Positions 26,346 to 34,938 of a stretch of DNA of 64,000 nucleotides are shown in pieces. The notes beneath the pieces were generated by a model. It saw nothing but the letters and a program-made list of their open reading frames with translations. It was not told the origin of the DNA and ran no database searches. Numbering within the stretch: position 1 is the stretch's first letter; each line of letters opens with the position of its first letter. Source of the stretch: Flavobacterium faecale (GTDB taxonomy: Bacteria > Bacteroidota > Bacteroidia > Flavobacteriales > Flavobacteriaceae); contig NZ_CP020918.1 in assembly GCF_003076455.1 (NCBI RefSeq), forward strand, positions 1,984,001-2,048,000. Direction: 5' to 3'. Both the position numbers and the translations under genes were made by a program.

Positions 26346-26501
26346 GTAAACTGTAAACTGTAAACTGTAAACTGTAAACTGTAAACTGTAAACTGTAAAC
26401 TGTAAACTGTAAACTGTAAACTGTAAACTGTAAACTGTAAACTGTAAACTGTAAACTGTAAACTGTAAACTGTAAACTGTAAACTGTAAACTGTAAACTG
26501 T
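26344..26501 (-). repeat. 22-copy perfect heptamer minisatellite (CTGTAAA)
   Basis: CTGTAAA is repeated 22 times without a mismatch from 26344 to 26497, with a partial CTGT up to 26501. It touches the rny stop codon, so on the rny mRNA it forms a 3' untranslated region of TTTACAG units before the terminator. A 7-bp period of this perfection suggests slippage and length variation between strains. Confidence 0.95.
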
Positions 26502-28063
26502 TATTTAGCGATATTTACCGCTCTAGTTTCTCTAATTACTGTTACTTTAACTTGACCTGGATAAGTCATTTCAGTTTGAATTTTTTGTGATATTTCAAAA
26601 GATAAAGTTGATGCATTATCATCTGATACTTTTTCACTTTCTACAATAACACGAAGTTCTCTACCGGCTTGAATAGCGTAGGCATTTTTAACTCCATGAA
26701 ATCCGTAAGCTACTTCTTCAAGATCTTTCAAACGTTGAATGTATGAGTCTAATACTTGTCTTCTCGCACCTGGTCTCGCACCTGATATAGCATCACATAC
26801 TTGGATGATTGGAGAAAGTAAAGACTTCATTTCTATTTCGTCGTGGTGAGCTCCAATTGCGTTGCAAACCTCTTCTTTTTCACCATATTTCTCAGCCCAT
26901 TGCATACCCAATAGTGCGTGAGGTAAATCACTTTCTGCGTCTGGCACTTTACCAATATCGTGAAGTAAACCAGCTCTTTTAGCAAGTTTCACATTCAATC
27001 CTAATTCGGCAGCCATGATTCCGCAAAGTTTAGATACTTCACGAGAGTGTTGCAATAAGTTTTGACCATAAGAAGAACGGTATTTCATTCTACCCACTAC
27101 TTTGATTAATTCTGGGTGTAAACCGTGAATACCTAAGTCGATAACCGTACGTTTTCCTACTTCAATAATTTCGTCATCAATTTGTTTCGTTGTTTTAGCA
27201 ACTACTTCTTCAATACGAGCTGGATGAATACGTCCGTCTGTTACTAATTTGTGCAAAGCCAAACGAGCAATTTCTCTACGTACTGGGTCAAAACAAGAAA
27301 GGATGATTGCTTCTGGTGTATCATCAACAATGATTTCTACTCCTGTAGCCGCCTCAAGTGCACGAATGTTACGACCTTCACGACCAATGATTCTACCTTT
27401 TACATCATCAGACTCAATGTTAAATACAGATACACAGTTTTCTACTGCTTCTTCTGTACCAACTCTTTGGATCGTGTTGATGATAATTTTTTTAGCTTCT
27501 TGCTGAGCAGTTAATTTAGCCTCTTCAATAGTATCTTGAATATGAGACATAGCTTTTGATTTGGCTTCAGATTTTAATCCTTCAACCAATTGGTTTTTAG
27601 CTTCTTCTGCAGACAATCCAGAGATTACCTCTAATTGTTGTAATTGGCTTTTGTGTAGTTTTTCAACTTCAGTTTGTTTCTTTTCTAATATTTCAATTTT
27701 CGAAGATAATTCAGTTGTTTTACTTTCAAAATCATCATTAACCTTTTTAGCTTTCGATAATTCATTCGAAATTTGAGATTCTTTGTCTCTAATTCTTTTC
27801 TCTACTTCGGCTACTTTTTTGTCTCTAGACAAAATTACTTGTTCGTGTTCTGATTTTAATTCGATAAATTTCTCTTTTGCTTGTAGAATTTTATCCTTTT
27901 TTATGTTTTCAGCCTCCAAATTGGCGTCTTTCAATATCGAAGCCGCTTCTTTTTTAGCGTTTTTGATAAGGTTTGAAATATTACTTTTTTCTATTAATTT
28001 GGCAATGCTAAAACCTATTGCAATACCTATAATCCCTGAGATGACGATTGTTACTATGTCCAT
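26501..28063 (-). CDS. rny: ribonuclease Y
   Basis: Membrane-anchored endoribonuclease that starts mRNA decay. The 520-residue chain shows an N-terminal TM helix (residues 4-24), a long Lys/Glu-rich coiled coil (30-180), a KH domain with [19 protein letters not shown], and an HD domain with the metal-binding pair in LLHDIGKVP. All parts are in the normal order. The stop codon is directly followed by a 22-copy heptamer array and then a strong terminator. The 6S-like RNA gene and zapA lie upstream on the same strand. Confidence 0.96.
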   Translation of the reverse strand: MDIVTIVISGIIGIAIGFSIAKLIEKSNISNLIKNAKKEAASILKDANLEAENIKKDKILQAKEKFIELKSEHEQVILSRDKKVAEVEKRIRDKESQISNELSKAKKVNDDFESKTTELSSKIEILEKKQTEVEKLHKSQLQQLEVISGLSAEEAKNQLVEGLKSEAKSKAMSHIQDTIEEAKLTAQQEAKKIIINTIQRVGTEEAVENCVSVFNIESDDVKGRIIGREGRNIRALEAATGVEIIVDDTPEAIILSCFDPVRREIARLALHKLVTDGRIHPARIEEVVAKTTKQIDDEIIEVGKRTVIDLGIHGLHPELIKVVGRMKYRSSYGQNLLQHSREVSKLCGIMAAELGLNVKLAKRAGLLHDIGKVPDAESDLPHALLGMQWAEKYGEKEEVCNAIGAHHDEIEMKSLLSPIIQVCDAISGARPGARRQVLDSYIQRLKDLEEVAYGFHGVKNAYAIQAGRELRVIVESEKVSDDNASTLSFEISQKIQTEMTYPGQVKVTVIRETRAVNIAK

Positions 28064-28090
28064 GTTTGTTTAAAATTTATATATAAAAAA

Positions 28091-28246
28091 GCCTACATTA
28101 ATTGCTTGAATAAACTCGAATATGACAAGTTTTGAGCTAACTCACTGTTCAAGTTTTCCTGACGAATCGGGACGTACTCTAGTAGCGATGACTTGCTCAT
28201 TCTAATTTGTTAGTGTTGAGTTTACCAATTGTGAACTAATGTAGGC
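28091..28246 (-). ncRNA. ssrS: 6S RNA (ssrS), flavobacterial type, probable
   Basis: The 156-nt segment has matching ends: GCCTACATTA at 28091-28100 pairs with TAATGTAGGC at 28237-28246 over 10 bp, and on the minus strand it is followed by a U-run (28085-28090). A 6S RNA is a long, mostly paired molecule that binds RNA polymerase. The position just downstream of zapA is the classic place for ssrS in many bacteria. I did not fold the whole molecule, and the central bubble is not proven. Confidence 0.65.
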
Positions 28247-28275
28247 AGTATCTTAGTTTATGTAAAGAACGTCTT

Positions 28276-28566
28276 TTAATCGAGATATTCGTCTAGCAAT
28301 GCATTGATTTTATTCAATCTATCCATTGTTTCGTCTCCGTTGATAGTGTTATCTATCTGTTTTTGTTCTACTTGTGAGGCAAATTGTAAGGCACACATGG
28401 CCAAAACATCTTGCTTATCACGAACAGCATAATTTTCTTCAAATTGCTTAATCATCGTATCAATCTTCTTTGAAGCACTTCTAAGTCCTTCTTCCTGAGC
28501 AAAATCTACCGTTAGTGGGTACACACGGTCTGCAATTGATATTTTTATTTTAAGCTTTTCGTCCAT
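28276..28566 (-). CDS. zapA: cell division protein ZapA
   Basis: A 96-residue protein that binds and crosslinks FtsZ filaments. I start it at 28566 (MDEKLKIKISIADRVYPL). The open frame extends to 28599, but that part overlaps the preceding gene's end and does not match the family. The N-terminal beta-rich head and the C-terminal coiled coil (DKQDVLAMCALQFASQVEQ) are as expected. It is followed by the putative 6S RNA and preceded 8 bp upstream by a ZapB-like coiled-coil gene. Confidence 0.9.
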   Translation of the reverse strand: MDEKLKIKISIADRVYPLTVDFAQEEGLRSASKKIDTMIKQFEENYAVRDKQDVLAMCALQFASQVEQKQIDNTINGDETMDRLNKINALLDEYLD

Positions 28567-28574
28567 ATTTATAA

Positions 28575-28865
28575 TTAGTCTGCAAGCTGCGCTATGCAAT
28601 AATCAATTTCACGAATTAATGAATTTATTTTAAGCTTTGTATCTCTTTTGTTTTCGTCGCTGCCGAGCAATGCGCTAGCCATCTTAAGTGTTTCATATTG
28701 CGCTTTTAACGCTTCAATCTCAAGGTTTTGAGCTTGTATGATTTGTGCAGATTTTGTCAATTCGATATGTAAATCTTGAGTATTTTTTTCTAAATTTTGT
28801 ATTTTTAGAATCAGTTTTCCAACTTTATTTTCAAGAGTATCAATTATTGCTGCAATTACACTCAT
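28575..28865 (-). CDS. small coiled-coil protein, ZapB-like, upstream of zapA
   Basis: A 96-residue protein predicted almost entirely helical, with heptad spacing of hydrophobic residues (LENKVGKLILKIQNLEKN; IEALKAQYETLKMASALL). No domain can be named. It ends 8 bp before the zapA start, so the two are probably cotranslated. A ZapB-like partner of ZapA is a guess from position and shape. Sequence similarity to ZapB is not evident by eye. Confidence 0.65.
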   Translation of the reverse strand: MSVIAAIIDTLENKVGKLILKIQNLEKNTQDLHIELTKSAQIIQAQNLEIEALKAQYETLKMASALLGSDENKRDTKLKINSLIREIDYCIAQLAD

Positions 28866-29044
28866 TCGATTTCCTAATTCATTACTTAATATTACAAATT
28901 TAGTATTAGTTTTTATTATTACAATATTTTAAAGGTTTTTTTATTATAAAAAAGACAATTTGTTGTAATGTAATTGGTTACGATTTCTCTTTTTTTTATT
29001 TAGCATTCCGAATTACTTTTTTTATCTTAGCAAAAATGTAAAGA

Positions 29045-30742
29045 ATGAGATTTTATAAATTATTACTGTTGTTTTCCACCGTTTTAGTAGCTCAAACCGA
29101 GTATCCAAAAGATTATTTTGGAGTACCTGTTGATATTCCTATTTTACTCTCGGGTAATTTTGCAGAGCTGAGACCCAATCACTTTCATGCTGGTTTTGAT
29201 ATAAAAACTAAGGGAAGAGAAGGAATCGAAGTGCACTCTGTTGCGGATGGATTTGTGTCTAGAATCAAGATTTCTCCTTATGGAAACGGTAGTGCATTGT
29301 ACATAGATCATCCAAATGGATTTACATCTGTCTATTGTCATTTGCAACAAGCACAGGGACCAATTGCTGATTTTATTCGAAAAGCACAATACAAGGAAAA
29401 TTCATTTGAAGTAGAATTGTTTTTAAAACCAACAGACCTTCCTGTAAAGAAAGGCGAGCTTATTGCACTCACAGGTAACACGGGATCTTCACAAGGACCA
29501 CATTTACATTTCGAATTTAGAGATACCAAAACAGAAAAAATTATTAATCCGTTGCATTTTGGTTACGATTCGTTTTTGAAAGATACTCGTAAACCTACCG
29601 TAGCGGCTTTGTACGTATATCCGTTGGATGATAAAACGACGGTTAATAATTCGAAAAGACCTATTCTACTCAATTTAGCCTTGCAAAAGGATGGTACTTA
29701 TCTAGCTAACAAAGTAAGTGCCAACGGGAAAATAGGATTTGGTGTTACTGCCGAGGATTATGATGCTGCATCATATAGTAAAAACGGAATTTACAAAATA
29801 CAGTCCCATTTGAATGGTAAAGCCACATTTGGTTTTCAGATGGACACATACTCTTTTGATGAGATGCGCTACATTAATGCTCTTATTGATTATCCAAAAT
29901 ATAGAAAAACTGGGCAAAGGGTTCAAAAGTTATTTATGGAAACGCCTTTCCCTTTGAGTATCATCACTACCGATGCCGATAATGGCGTGGTGACGGTGAA
30001 ACCAAATTTGTCAAGTGTATATCAAATCGATGTTGCTGATTATTTTGGCAATACAACTACGATTACTGTTCCTATTAGTTATGATATGATGAGTACTATT
30101 ATCGAAAAAGAAGTAGTAGAGTCTAATTATTTTGTAAAAGTAAACCGCGAAAATATTTTCAGTAAGGATAATTGGACGGTTACTTTTCCGGCTGGGACTT
30201 TTTATGATAATTTTGATATGAATTTTAATGTTCGTGGAGAAAGTTTGTATTTGCATGACGAAATGACGCCGGTACACTCTAGTTTTACCATTAGTGTTGA
30301 AAATGAAAAATACGGTGCAGACGATAGTGGAAAAGTGTATATCGCTGATGTAGATTCTAGGGGGAGATACGGTTATAATTACACCACCAAAAAAGGAAAT
30401 GTTTTCACCACCAAGGTGAAATCTCTAGGGAGGTATACGTTGGCAAAAGATACTTCAAACCCAACCATTTCTATCGGGAGATCAATTGAAGGCAAATGGA
30501 TTAGTAGTCAAAAATCAATTGACCTTACCATCGGTGATAGCGGTTCGGGAATCAAATCATACAACGGCTATCTCAATGGAGTTTGGGCTTTGTTTGAGTA
30601 CGATTATAAAACTCGAAAAATCACCCATAACTTTAGTGAAGGGATTGTCGCTGAGGGTGCCAATGAATTAAAAGTCGTGGTCGTAGATAATGTTGGTAAT
30701 TCGACTACCTTTGAAACGCGCTTTTTTAGAAGTCAAAAATAA
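29045..30742 (+). CDS. M23-family peptidoglycan metalloendopeptidase
   Basis: A 565-residue exported protein with an N-terminal signal (LLLFSTVLVAQ). The LytM/M23 catalytic core shows HFHAGFDIKTKGREG (zinc His and Asp) and SSQGPHLHFEFRDT (second zinc site, HLH). The core lies at residues 40-165. The long C-terminal region (170-565) is beta-rich and of unknown function, as in the larger Bacteroidota M23 proteins. It hydrolyses peptide crosslinks in the wall. The TonB receptor gene follows 12 bp later. Confidence 0.92.
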   Translation: MRFYKLLLLFSTVLVAQTEYPKDYFGVPVDIPILLSGNFAELRPNHFHAGFDIKTKGREGIEVHSVADGFVSRIKISPYGNGSALYIDHPNGFTSVYCHLQQAQGPIADFIRKAQYKENSFEVELFLKPTDLPVKKGELIALTGNTGSSQGPHLHFEFRDTKTEKIINPLHFGYDSFLKDTRKPTVAALYVYPLDDKTTVNNSKRPILLNLALQKDGTYLANKVSANGKIGFGVTAEDYDAASYSKNGIYKIQSHLNGKATFGFQMDTYSFDEMRYINALIDYPKYRKTGQRVQKLFMETPFPLSIITTDADNGVVTVKPNLSSVYQIDVADYFGNTTTITVPISYDMMSTIIEKEVVESNYFVKVNRENIFSKDNWTVTFPAGTFYDNFDMNFNVRGESLYLHDEMTPVHSSFTISVENEKYGADDSGKVYIADVDSRGRYGYNYTTKKGNVFTTKVKSLGRYTLAKDTSNPTISIGRSIEGKWISSQKSIDLTIGDSGSGIKSYNGYLNGVWALFEYDYKTRKITHNFSEGIVAEGANELKVVVVDNVGNSTTFETRFFRSQK

Positions 30743-30754
30743 AATAGAACCAGT

Positions 30755-33223
30755 TTGAGCACTAATAAAATATTTTTTGTTGTTATCGCCTTTGCGATGA
30801 GTCTTTGTACCTATGCTCAGTCGGCAATAGTAAAAGGTTTTGTTTTGAATAAAAATAACCAAGCTGTGAGTAATGTTAATATTACTTGCATGGGCGTGAA
30901 AACGAATTCAAAAGCAGATGGGTTTTATTCGATAAAAATACCTGCCAACCAAAAAGTTCTTTTGGCTTTTACACATGTTTCCTTCAAAAAAACGGTGGTG
31001 TCGGTTCAATTAAGTACTAATGAAGTGTACGAGTTCAATGTTGTCATAAGTGATCAACAAGAACAAATGGGCGAAATTATTGTCACCAACACCAATCGTC
31101 GTCAAGTGCAGGGTGTAGTTTCAATCGAACCCGGATTGATCAAAAAGATGGCCGGAGCAAATGCCGGAATCGAAAATATTTTGAAAACATTACCTGGCGT
31201 TAATTCGAATAATGAGTTGAGTACGCAATATGCGGTCCGCGGTGGTAATTATGATGAAAACCTTGTTTATGTGAATGAAATTGAGGTATATCGACCATTT
31301 TTGATTCGTTCGGGCCAACAAGAGGGTTTGAGTTTTACAAATACCGATTTAGTACAAAATGTAGATTTTTCTGCAGGTGGGTTTCAGGCTAAATTTGGTG
31401 ATAAATTATCATCGGTTTTGGATATTACGTATCGAAAACCAACAAAGCTTGCCGGTACGTTTGAAGCCAGTTTTTTGGGAGGTAGTGCGTCTTTGGATGT
31501 TATTTCGAAAAATAAAAAGTGGACAGCAGTTTCTGGTGTACGCTACCGAAATAATAGTTTGTTGGTAAACAGTCAAGATACGCAAACCAATTACAAACCT
31601 ACATTTGTCGATGTGCAAACCAACGTAAATTTTAATGCTTCAGACAAGTGGAATTTCAATTTCTTAGGAAATATTTCGCAAAACAATTATAACTACCAAC
31701 CGCTTTCAAGACAAACTAGGTTTGGTACGATTGATCAACCAATGGTGCTAACCGTTTTTTATGAAGGACAAGAAAAAGACAGGTACGCAACTTATTTTGG
31801 TGCTTTTAAAACTACCTACAAAGCATCAGAGAATTTCACGATAAAGTTTATTAGCTCGCTTTTTCATACTACTGAGGAAGAACATTTTGATATTTTGGCA
31901 CAATACCGTTTGGGTGAAGTAGATGCGACTGTGGGAGGCGAAACGTATGATAATGTAAGTTTTACAAGAGGAATTGGTGCGCAACTGCATCATGCTCGAA
32001 ATAATTTGGATGCCTTAATAAGCAATACCGAAATAAAAGGATTTCATGATTGGAGAAAAAATTTAGTGGAATGGGGAGCAAAGTACACTCGAGAATCCAT
32101 TAGAGATCGAGTAGTTGAGTGGGAAGTTATTGACTCTGCTGGTTTTGCATTAAATCCGCCAGATCGATTTTTACCAGTCAATGATCAACCGTATAGCTCG
32201 TACACCGGGCCATTGGTACCGTATAATTCTATTAGAGCCACTAATTTTAATACAATCAATCGCTTCTCTGGTTATGTGCAGTGGAGCCGAAAAGATAAGT
32301 TGGGTAGCTCAGATGTATGGTACAATGCAGGTATGCGCATGCAAAACTGGGCCGTAAGTGGCACCAATGCAAACGGAACCTCGCAAACGGTTTTCAGTCC
32401 AAGAGGGCAATTTGCAATAAAACCGAATTGGGAAAAAGATATGGTGTTTCGTGCATCAGGAGGAGTATATTATCAGCCACCGTTTTATAGAGAGTTGCGT
32501 GATGCTAGCGGGCAAGTGCAAGCCAATGTGAAGGCACAAAAATCAATTCATATGGTTTTGGGAAATGACTACAGTTTTAAAATGTGGGACCGTCCTTTTA
32601 AATTGGTGTCTGAGTTGTATTATAAATCGTTGACCAATGTCAATACTTATACCGTTGACAATGTTCGCATACGTTATGATGCGTCTAACGATGCCGTTGC
32701 TTATGCGCAAGGTCTGGATTTGCGAATTAATGGTGAGTTTGTGCCGGGAACAGAATCATGGGTTAGTTTTGGTTATTTAAAAACGGAAGAAAACAGTGCT
32801 GGAAAAGGATATATTGCTAGACCAACAGATCAACGTTTAAAGTTTGCTTTGTTGTTTCAGGATTATATGCCAAATATTCCATCAGTGAAGTTGTATTTAA
32901 ATTTGGTGTACAATACAGGTTTACCAGGTGGGTCGCCTGCTTATGCAGACCCTTATATTTATCAAAACCGTTTGAATGATTATCGAAGAGCCGATGTTGG
33001 TTTTTTTAAATCGTTTATTGACGATAGTAAGCCGAGACCCAAAAGCGGTATGTTCAAAGATTTTAAAGAATTGGCTGTAGGTTTCGAAATCTTTAATCTG
33101 TTCAATAATCAAAATGCGATTACGAATACGTGGGTGCGCGATGTGTACACGAAGTCTGAATATGGAATTCCGAATTTCATGACGACACGTGTTTTCAATA
33201 TTAAATTGACGGCCAAATTATAA
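30755..33223 (+). CDS. TonB-dependent receptor with carboxypeptidase-like regulatory domain
   Basis: An 822-residue outer-membrane transporter. It appears to start with TTG at 30755 (no ATG fits), giving the signal peptide FFVVIAFAMSLCTYAQ. An N-terminal carboxypeptidase-regulatory-like domain (about 25-110) precedes the plug (about 115-230, with RGGNYDENLVYVNEIEVYRP). The barrel runs from residue 235 and ends in FNIKLTAKL. Substrate unknown. There is no SusD partner. It sits 12 bp behind the M23 peptidase gene, which may be coincidence or a shared operon. Confidence 0.9.
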   Translation: MSTNKIFFVVIAFAMSLCTYAQSAIVKGFVLNKNNQAVSNVNITCMGVKTNSKADGFYSIKIPANQKVLLAFTHVSFKKTVVSVQLSTNEVYEFNVVISDQQEQMGEIIVTNTNRRQVQGVVSIEPGLIKKMAGANAGIENILKTLPGVNSNNELSTQYAVRGGNYDENLVYVNEIEVYRPFLIRSGQQEGLSFTNTDLVQNVDFSAGGFQAKFGDKLSSVLDITYRKPTKLAGTFEASFLGGSASLDVISKNKKWTAVSGVRYRNNSLLVNSQDTQTNYKPTFVDVQTNVNFNASDKWNFNFLGNISQNNYNYQPLSRQTRFGTIDQPMVLTVFYEGQEKDRYATYFGAFKTTYKASENFTIKFISSLFHTTEEEHFDILAQYRLGEVDATVGGETYDNVSFTRGIGAQLHHARNNLDALISNTEIKGFHDWRKNLVEWGAKYTRESIRDRVVEWEVIDSAGFALNPPDRFLPVNDQPYSSYTGPLVPYNSIRATNFNTINRFSGYVQWSRKDKLGSSDVWYNAGMRMQNWAVSGTNANGTSQTVFSPRGQFAIKPNWEKDMVFRASGGVYYQPPFYRELRDASGQVQANVKAQKSIHMVLGNDYSFKMWDRPFKLVSELYYKSLTNVNTYTVDNVRIRYDASNDAVAYAQGLDLRINGEFVPGTESWVSFGYLKTEENSAGKGYIARPTDQRLKFALLFQDYMPNIPSVKLYLNLVYNTGLPGGSPAYADPYIYQNRLNDYRRADVGFFKSFIDDSKPRPKSGMFKDFKELAVGFEIFNLFNNQNAITNTWVRDVYTKSEYGIPNFMTTRVFNIKLTAKL

Positions 33224-33321
33224 AGTAAAAGAAGTTCCTTTTTTTATAAATAAGGAATAATAATCAGAAAATCATTTTTTAAATTGTTTACATTTGAGAT
33301 GATTAATTAAGGTACCAAATT

Positions 33322-34047
33322 ATGAAGTATATAAATAGTGTTGTTTTAGCCATTTTAGCTGTAGTTGCCGTTAGTTGCAAGGAAGAGGTTGAAAAACCCA
33401 AAGTAACTTATGACAGCAGTTCGAAAAGTAAACCATATACCAAAGCAGATTCAACCCAAGTTGCAATAGCAGATTTGCCAATTCAACTTGAAGGGACCGA
33501 ATATTTGATTCATCCCGTGGGTGACTTGCGTATTTATGAAAAAGGAACTAAATCTCGTTATGGATCATCAAGTGTGATTGATTTGAGTTTTACGATATCA
33601 AATTATGGTGATAATGAAATTACGGGATATTTACAAAACTTGAAATTCCAAAGGGTGAGTTCAGATTCTATTCGTCCCTTGACTGATAAGCCTGTTTTGA
33701 TTCAGACAGCTTCCTATTTAAAAGGAATTGCAGACAAGACTAAGAATAGAGTTATGGTGTATACCTTGTTTGATATGGACTCCAATAGAGACGGAAAACT
33801 GGATACTAGCGATATTAAAAGTTTGTACTTGAGCAGTGTGAGTGGTGCTAACTTCACAAAAATTTCAGTAGACTTACAAGAATTAATTGATTGGAGTTTG
33901 ATTGAATCTCAAAACCGTTTGTACTTTAGAACAGTTGAAGACACTAATAAAAATGGACAATTCGATAAAAATGATGTTGTTCATTATAATTATATTGACT
34001 TATCCAGAGCTGATTGGGAAGTAAAAAGTTATGAGCCAGTTAATTAA
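33322..34047 (+). CDS. lipoprotein with two EF-hand-like calcium loops
   Basis: A 241-residue protein with a lipobox (VAVSC, Cys at 19). In its C-terminal half two EF-hand-like loops appear: DSNRDGKLDTSD and DTNKNGQFDKND, with acidic and Asn residues at the calcium-coordinating positions. The order (loop, strand, loop) recalls dockerin-type or EF-hand repeats in exported proteins. The fold and partner are unknown. It stands alone after the TonB receptor gene. Confidence 0.7.
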   Translation: MKYINSVVLAILAVVAVSCKEEVEKPKVTYDSSSKSKPYTKADSTQVAIADLPIQLEGTEYLIHPVGDLRIYEKGTKSRYGSSSVIDLSFTISNYGDNEITGYLQNLKFQRVSSDSIRPLTDKPVLIQTASYLKGIADKTKNRVMVYTLFDMDSNRDGKLDTSDIKSLYLSSVSGANFTKISVDLQELIDWSLIESQNRLYFRTVEDTNKNGQFDKNDVVHYNYIDLSRADWEVKSYEPVN

Positions 34048-34077
34048 TAATTCCTAGATTGTTTTTGGTATATTGTC

Positions 34078-34779
34078 CTAAATCAAAATATCACTTTCTA
34101 AATCTGATTTTTCAATAGTAAAATCAAATCCCAATTCTTTTACCAACTGTATAACTAGGTTTTTATACCAATTTTCAGATTTTGGGTGAATGTAGATTTT
34201 GTCGATCAAGACATTAATATCCACATTAATTTTCAAGCCATCGTTCAATTTCAGGTTGTGTCCGGTCACATCTGTAAGAATGCGAACTTCTCTTTCATAT
34301 TGAAAGCTTTTTCTTTTAAAGAGAAAAGGGAAAAACATATCATCAAACGGAATATATTCTTTTTTATAGTCGATGTAATTTACTTCGCCAATGTGTTGGG
34401 TGAAGTTTTTTTCGGGTAGCAAGCATTCTTGTAATCGACCTATCGTCGATTGAATGGCTAGACCTTCACTATTTTGAGTAAAAATTTGCCACATTGCAAA
34501 CGATTCGTATTCGTTAATATGCCAACTACTTATAGCTACCTTTTCTCGATGTGATTTATAGTATTTTAGAAAATTTGGGTTATCGATTGATAATCTTTTA
34601 ATTTCATCATACGTTGGTTCGCTAAAGGTCCCTTCATATTGATCTTCAAATTTATCTGATCGTGACATGAATAAGTTTTTAGAAAGTAATAATTCTAAAA
34701 ATTTGGACAGATCCAAGTACTTCCAAACGATTGTGTCGTTGTCAGACGGAAGCTTAATGTTGGGATTGTGTATGTACAT
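34078..34779 (-). CDS. DUF2971 domain protein
   Basis: A 233-residue soluble protein. The family signature is seen at the N-terminus (WKYLDLSKFLELLLSKNLFM, then SRSDKFEDQYEGTF) and in the middle (SSWHINEYESFAMWQIFTQ). DUF2971 proteins are scattered accessory genes, sometimes found near defence loci, with unknown function. Here it stands alone, convergent with the lipoprotein gene. Confidence 0.88.
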   Translation of the reverse strand: MYIHNPNIKLPSDNDTIVWKYLDLSKFLELLLSKNLFMSRSDKFEDQYEGTFSEPTYDEIKRLSIDNPNFLKYYKSHREKVAISSWHINEYESFAMWQIFTQNSEGLAIQSTIGRLQECLLPEKNFTQHIGEVNYIDYKKEYIPFDDMFFPFLFKRKSFQYEREVRILTDVTGHNLKLNDGLKINVDINVLIDKIYIHPKSENWYKNLVIQLVKELGFDFTIEKSDLESDILI

Positions 34780-34856
34780 CTTCTTAAGAGATAATAGTGT
34801 TAGAGTCCGATTGGTGATGCTAGTAATTTAATCTAGGGTCACTTTAATAGCCATAA

Positions 34857-34897
34857 AATAAAAAGACTCAAAGCTTAGATTAAGGCCTTTGAGTCTT
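34857..34897 (-). terminator. terminator of the ABC exporter operon
   Basis: AAGACTCAAAG (34863-34873) pairs with CTTTGAGTCTT (34887-34897), followed on the minus strand by a U-rich run. It ends the transcript that includes the ABC exporter. Confidence 0.7.
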
Positions 34898-34938
34898 GAT
34901 GATAAATAGCATAATCTATGCAAATGTAGTCAAGTATA

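Noticed and set aside
26344..26501. CRISPR array
   Set aside because: The unit is only 7 bp and there are no spacers; it is a simple tandem repeat.
34078..34779. DUF2971 gene as part of a defence island
   Set aside because: It stands alone between a lipoprotein and an exporter operon, with no other defence gene beside it.
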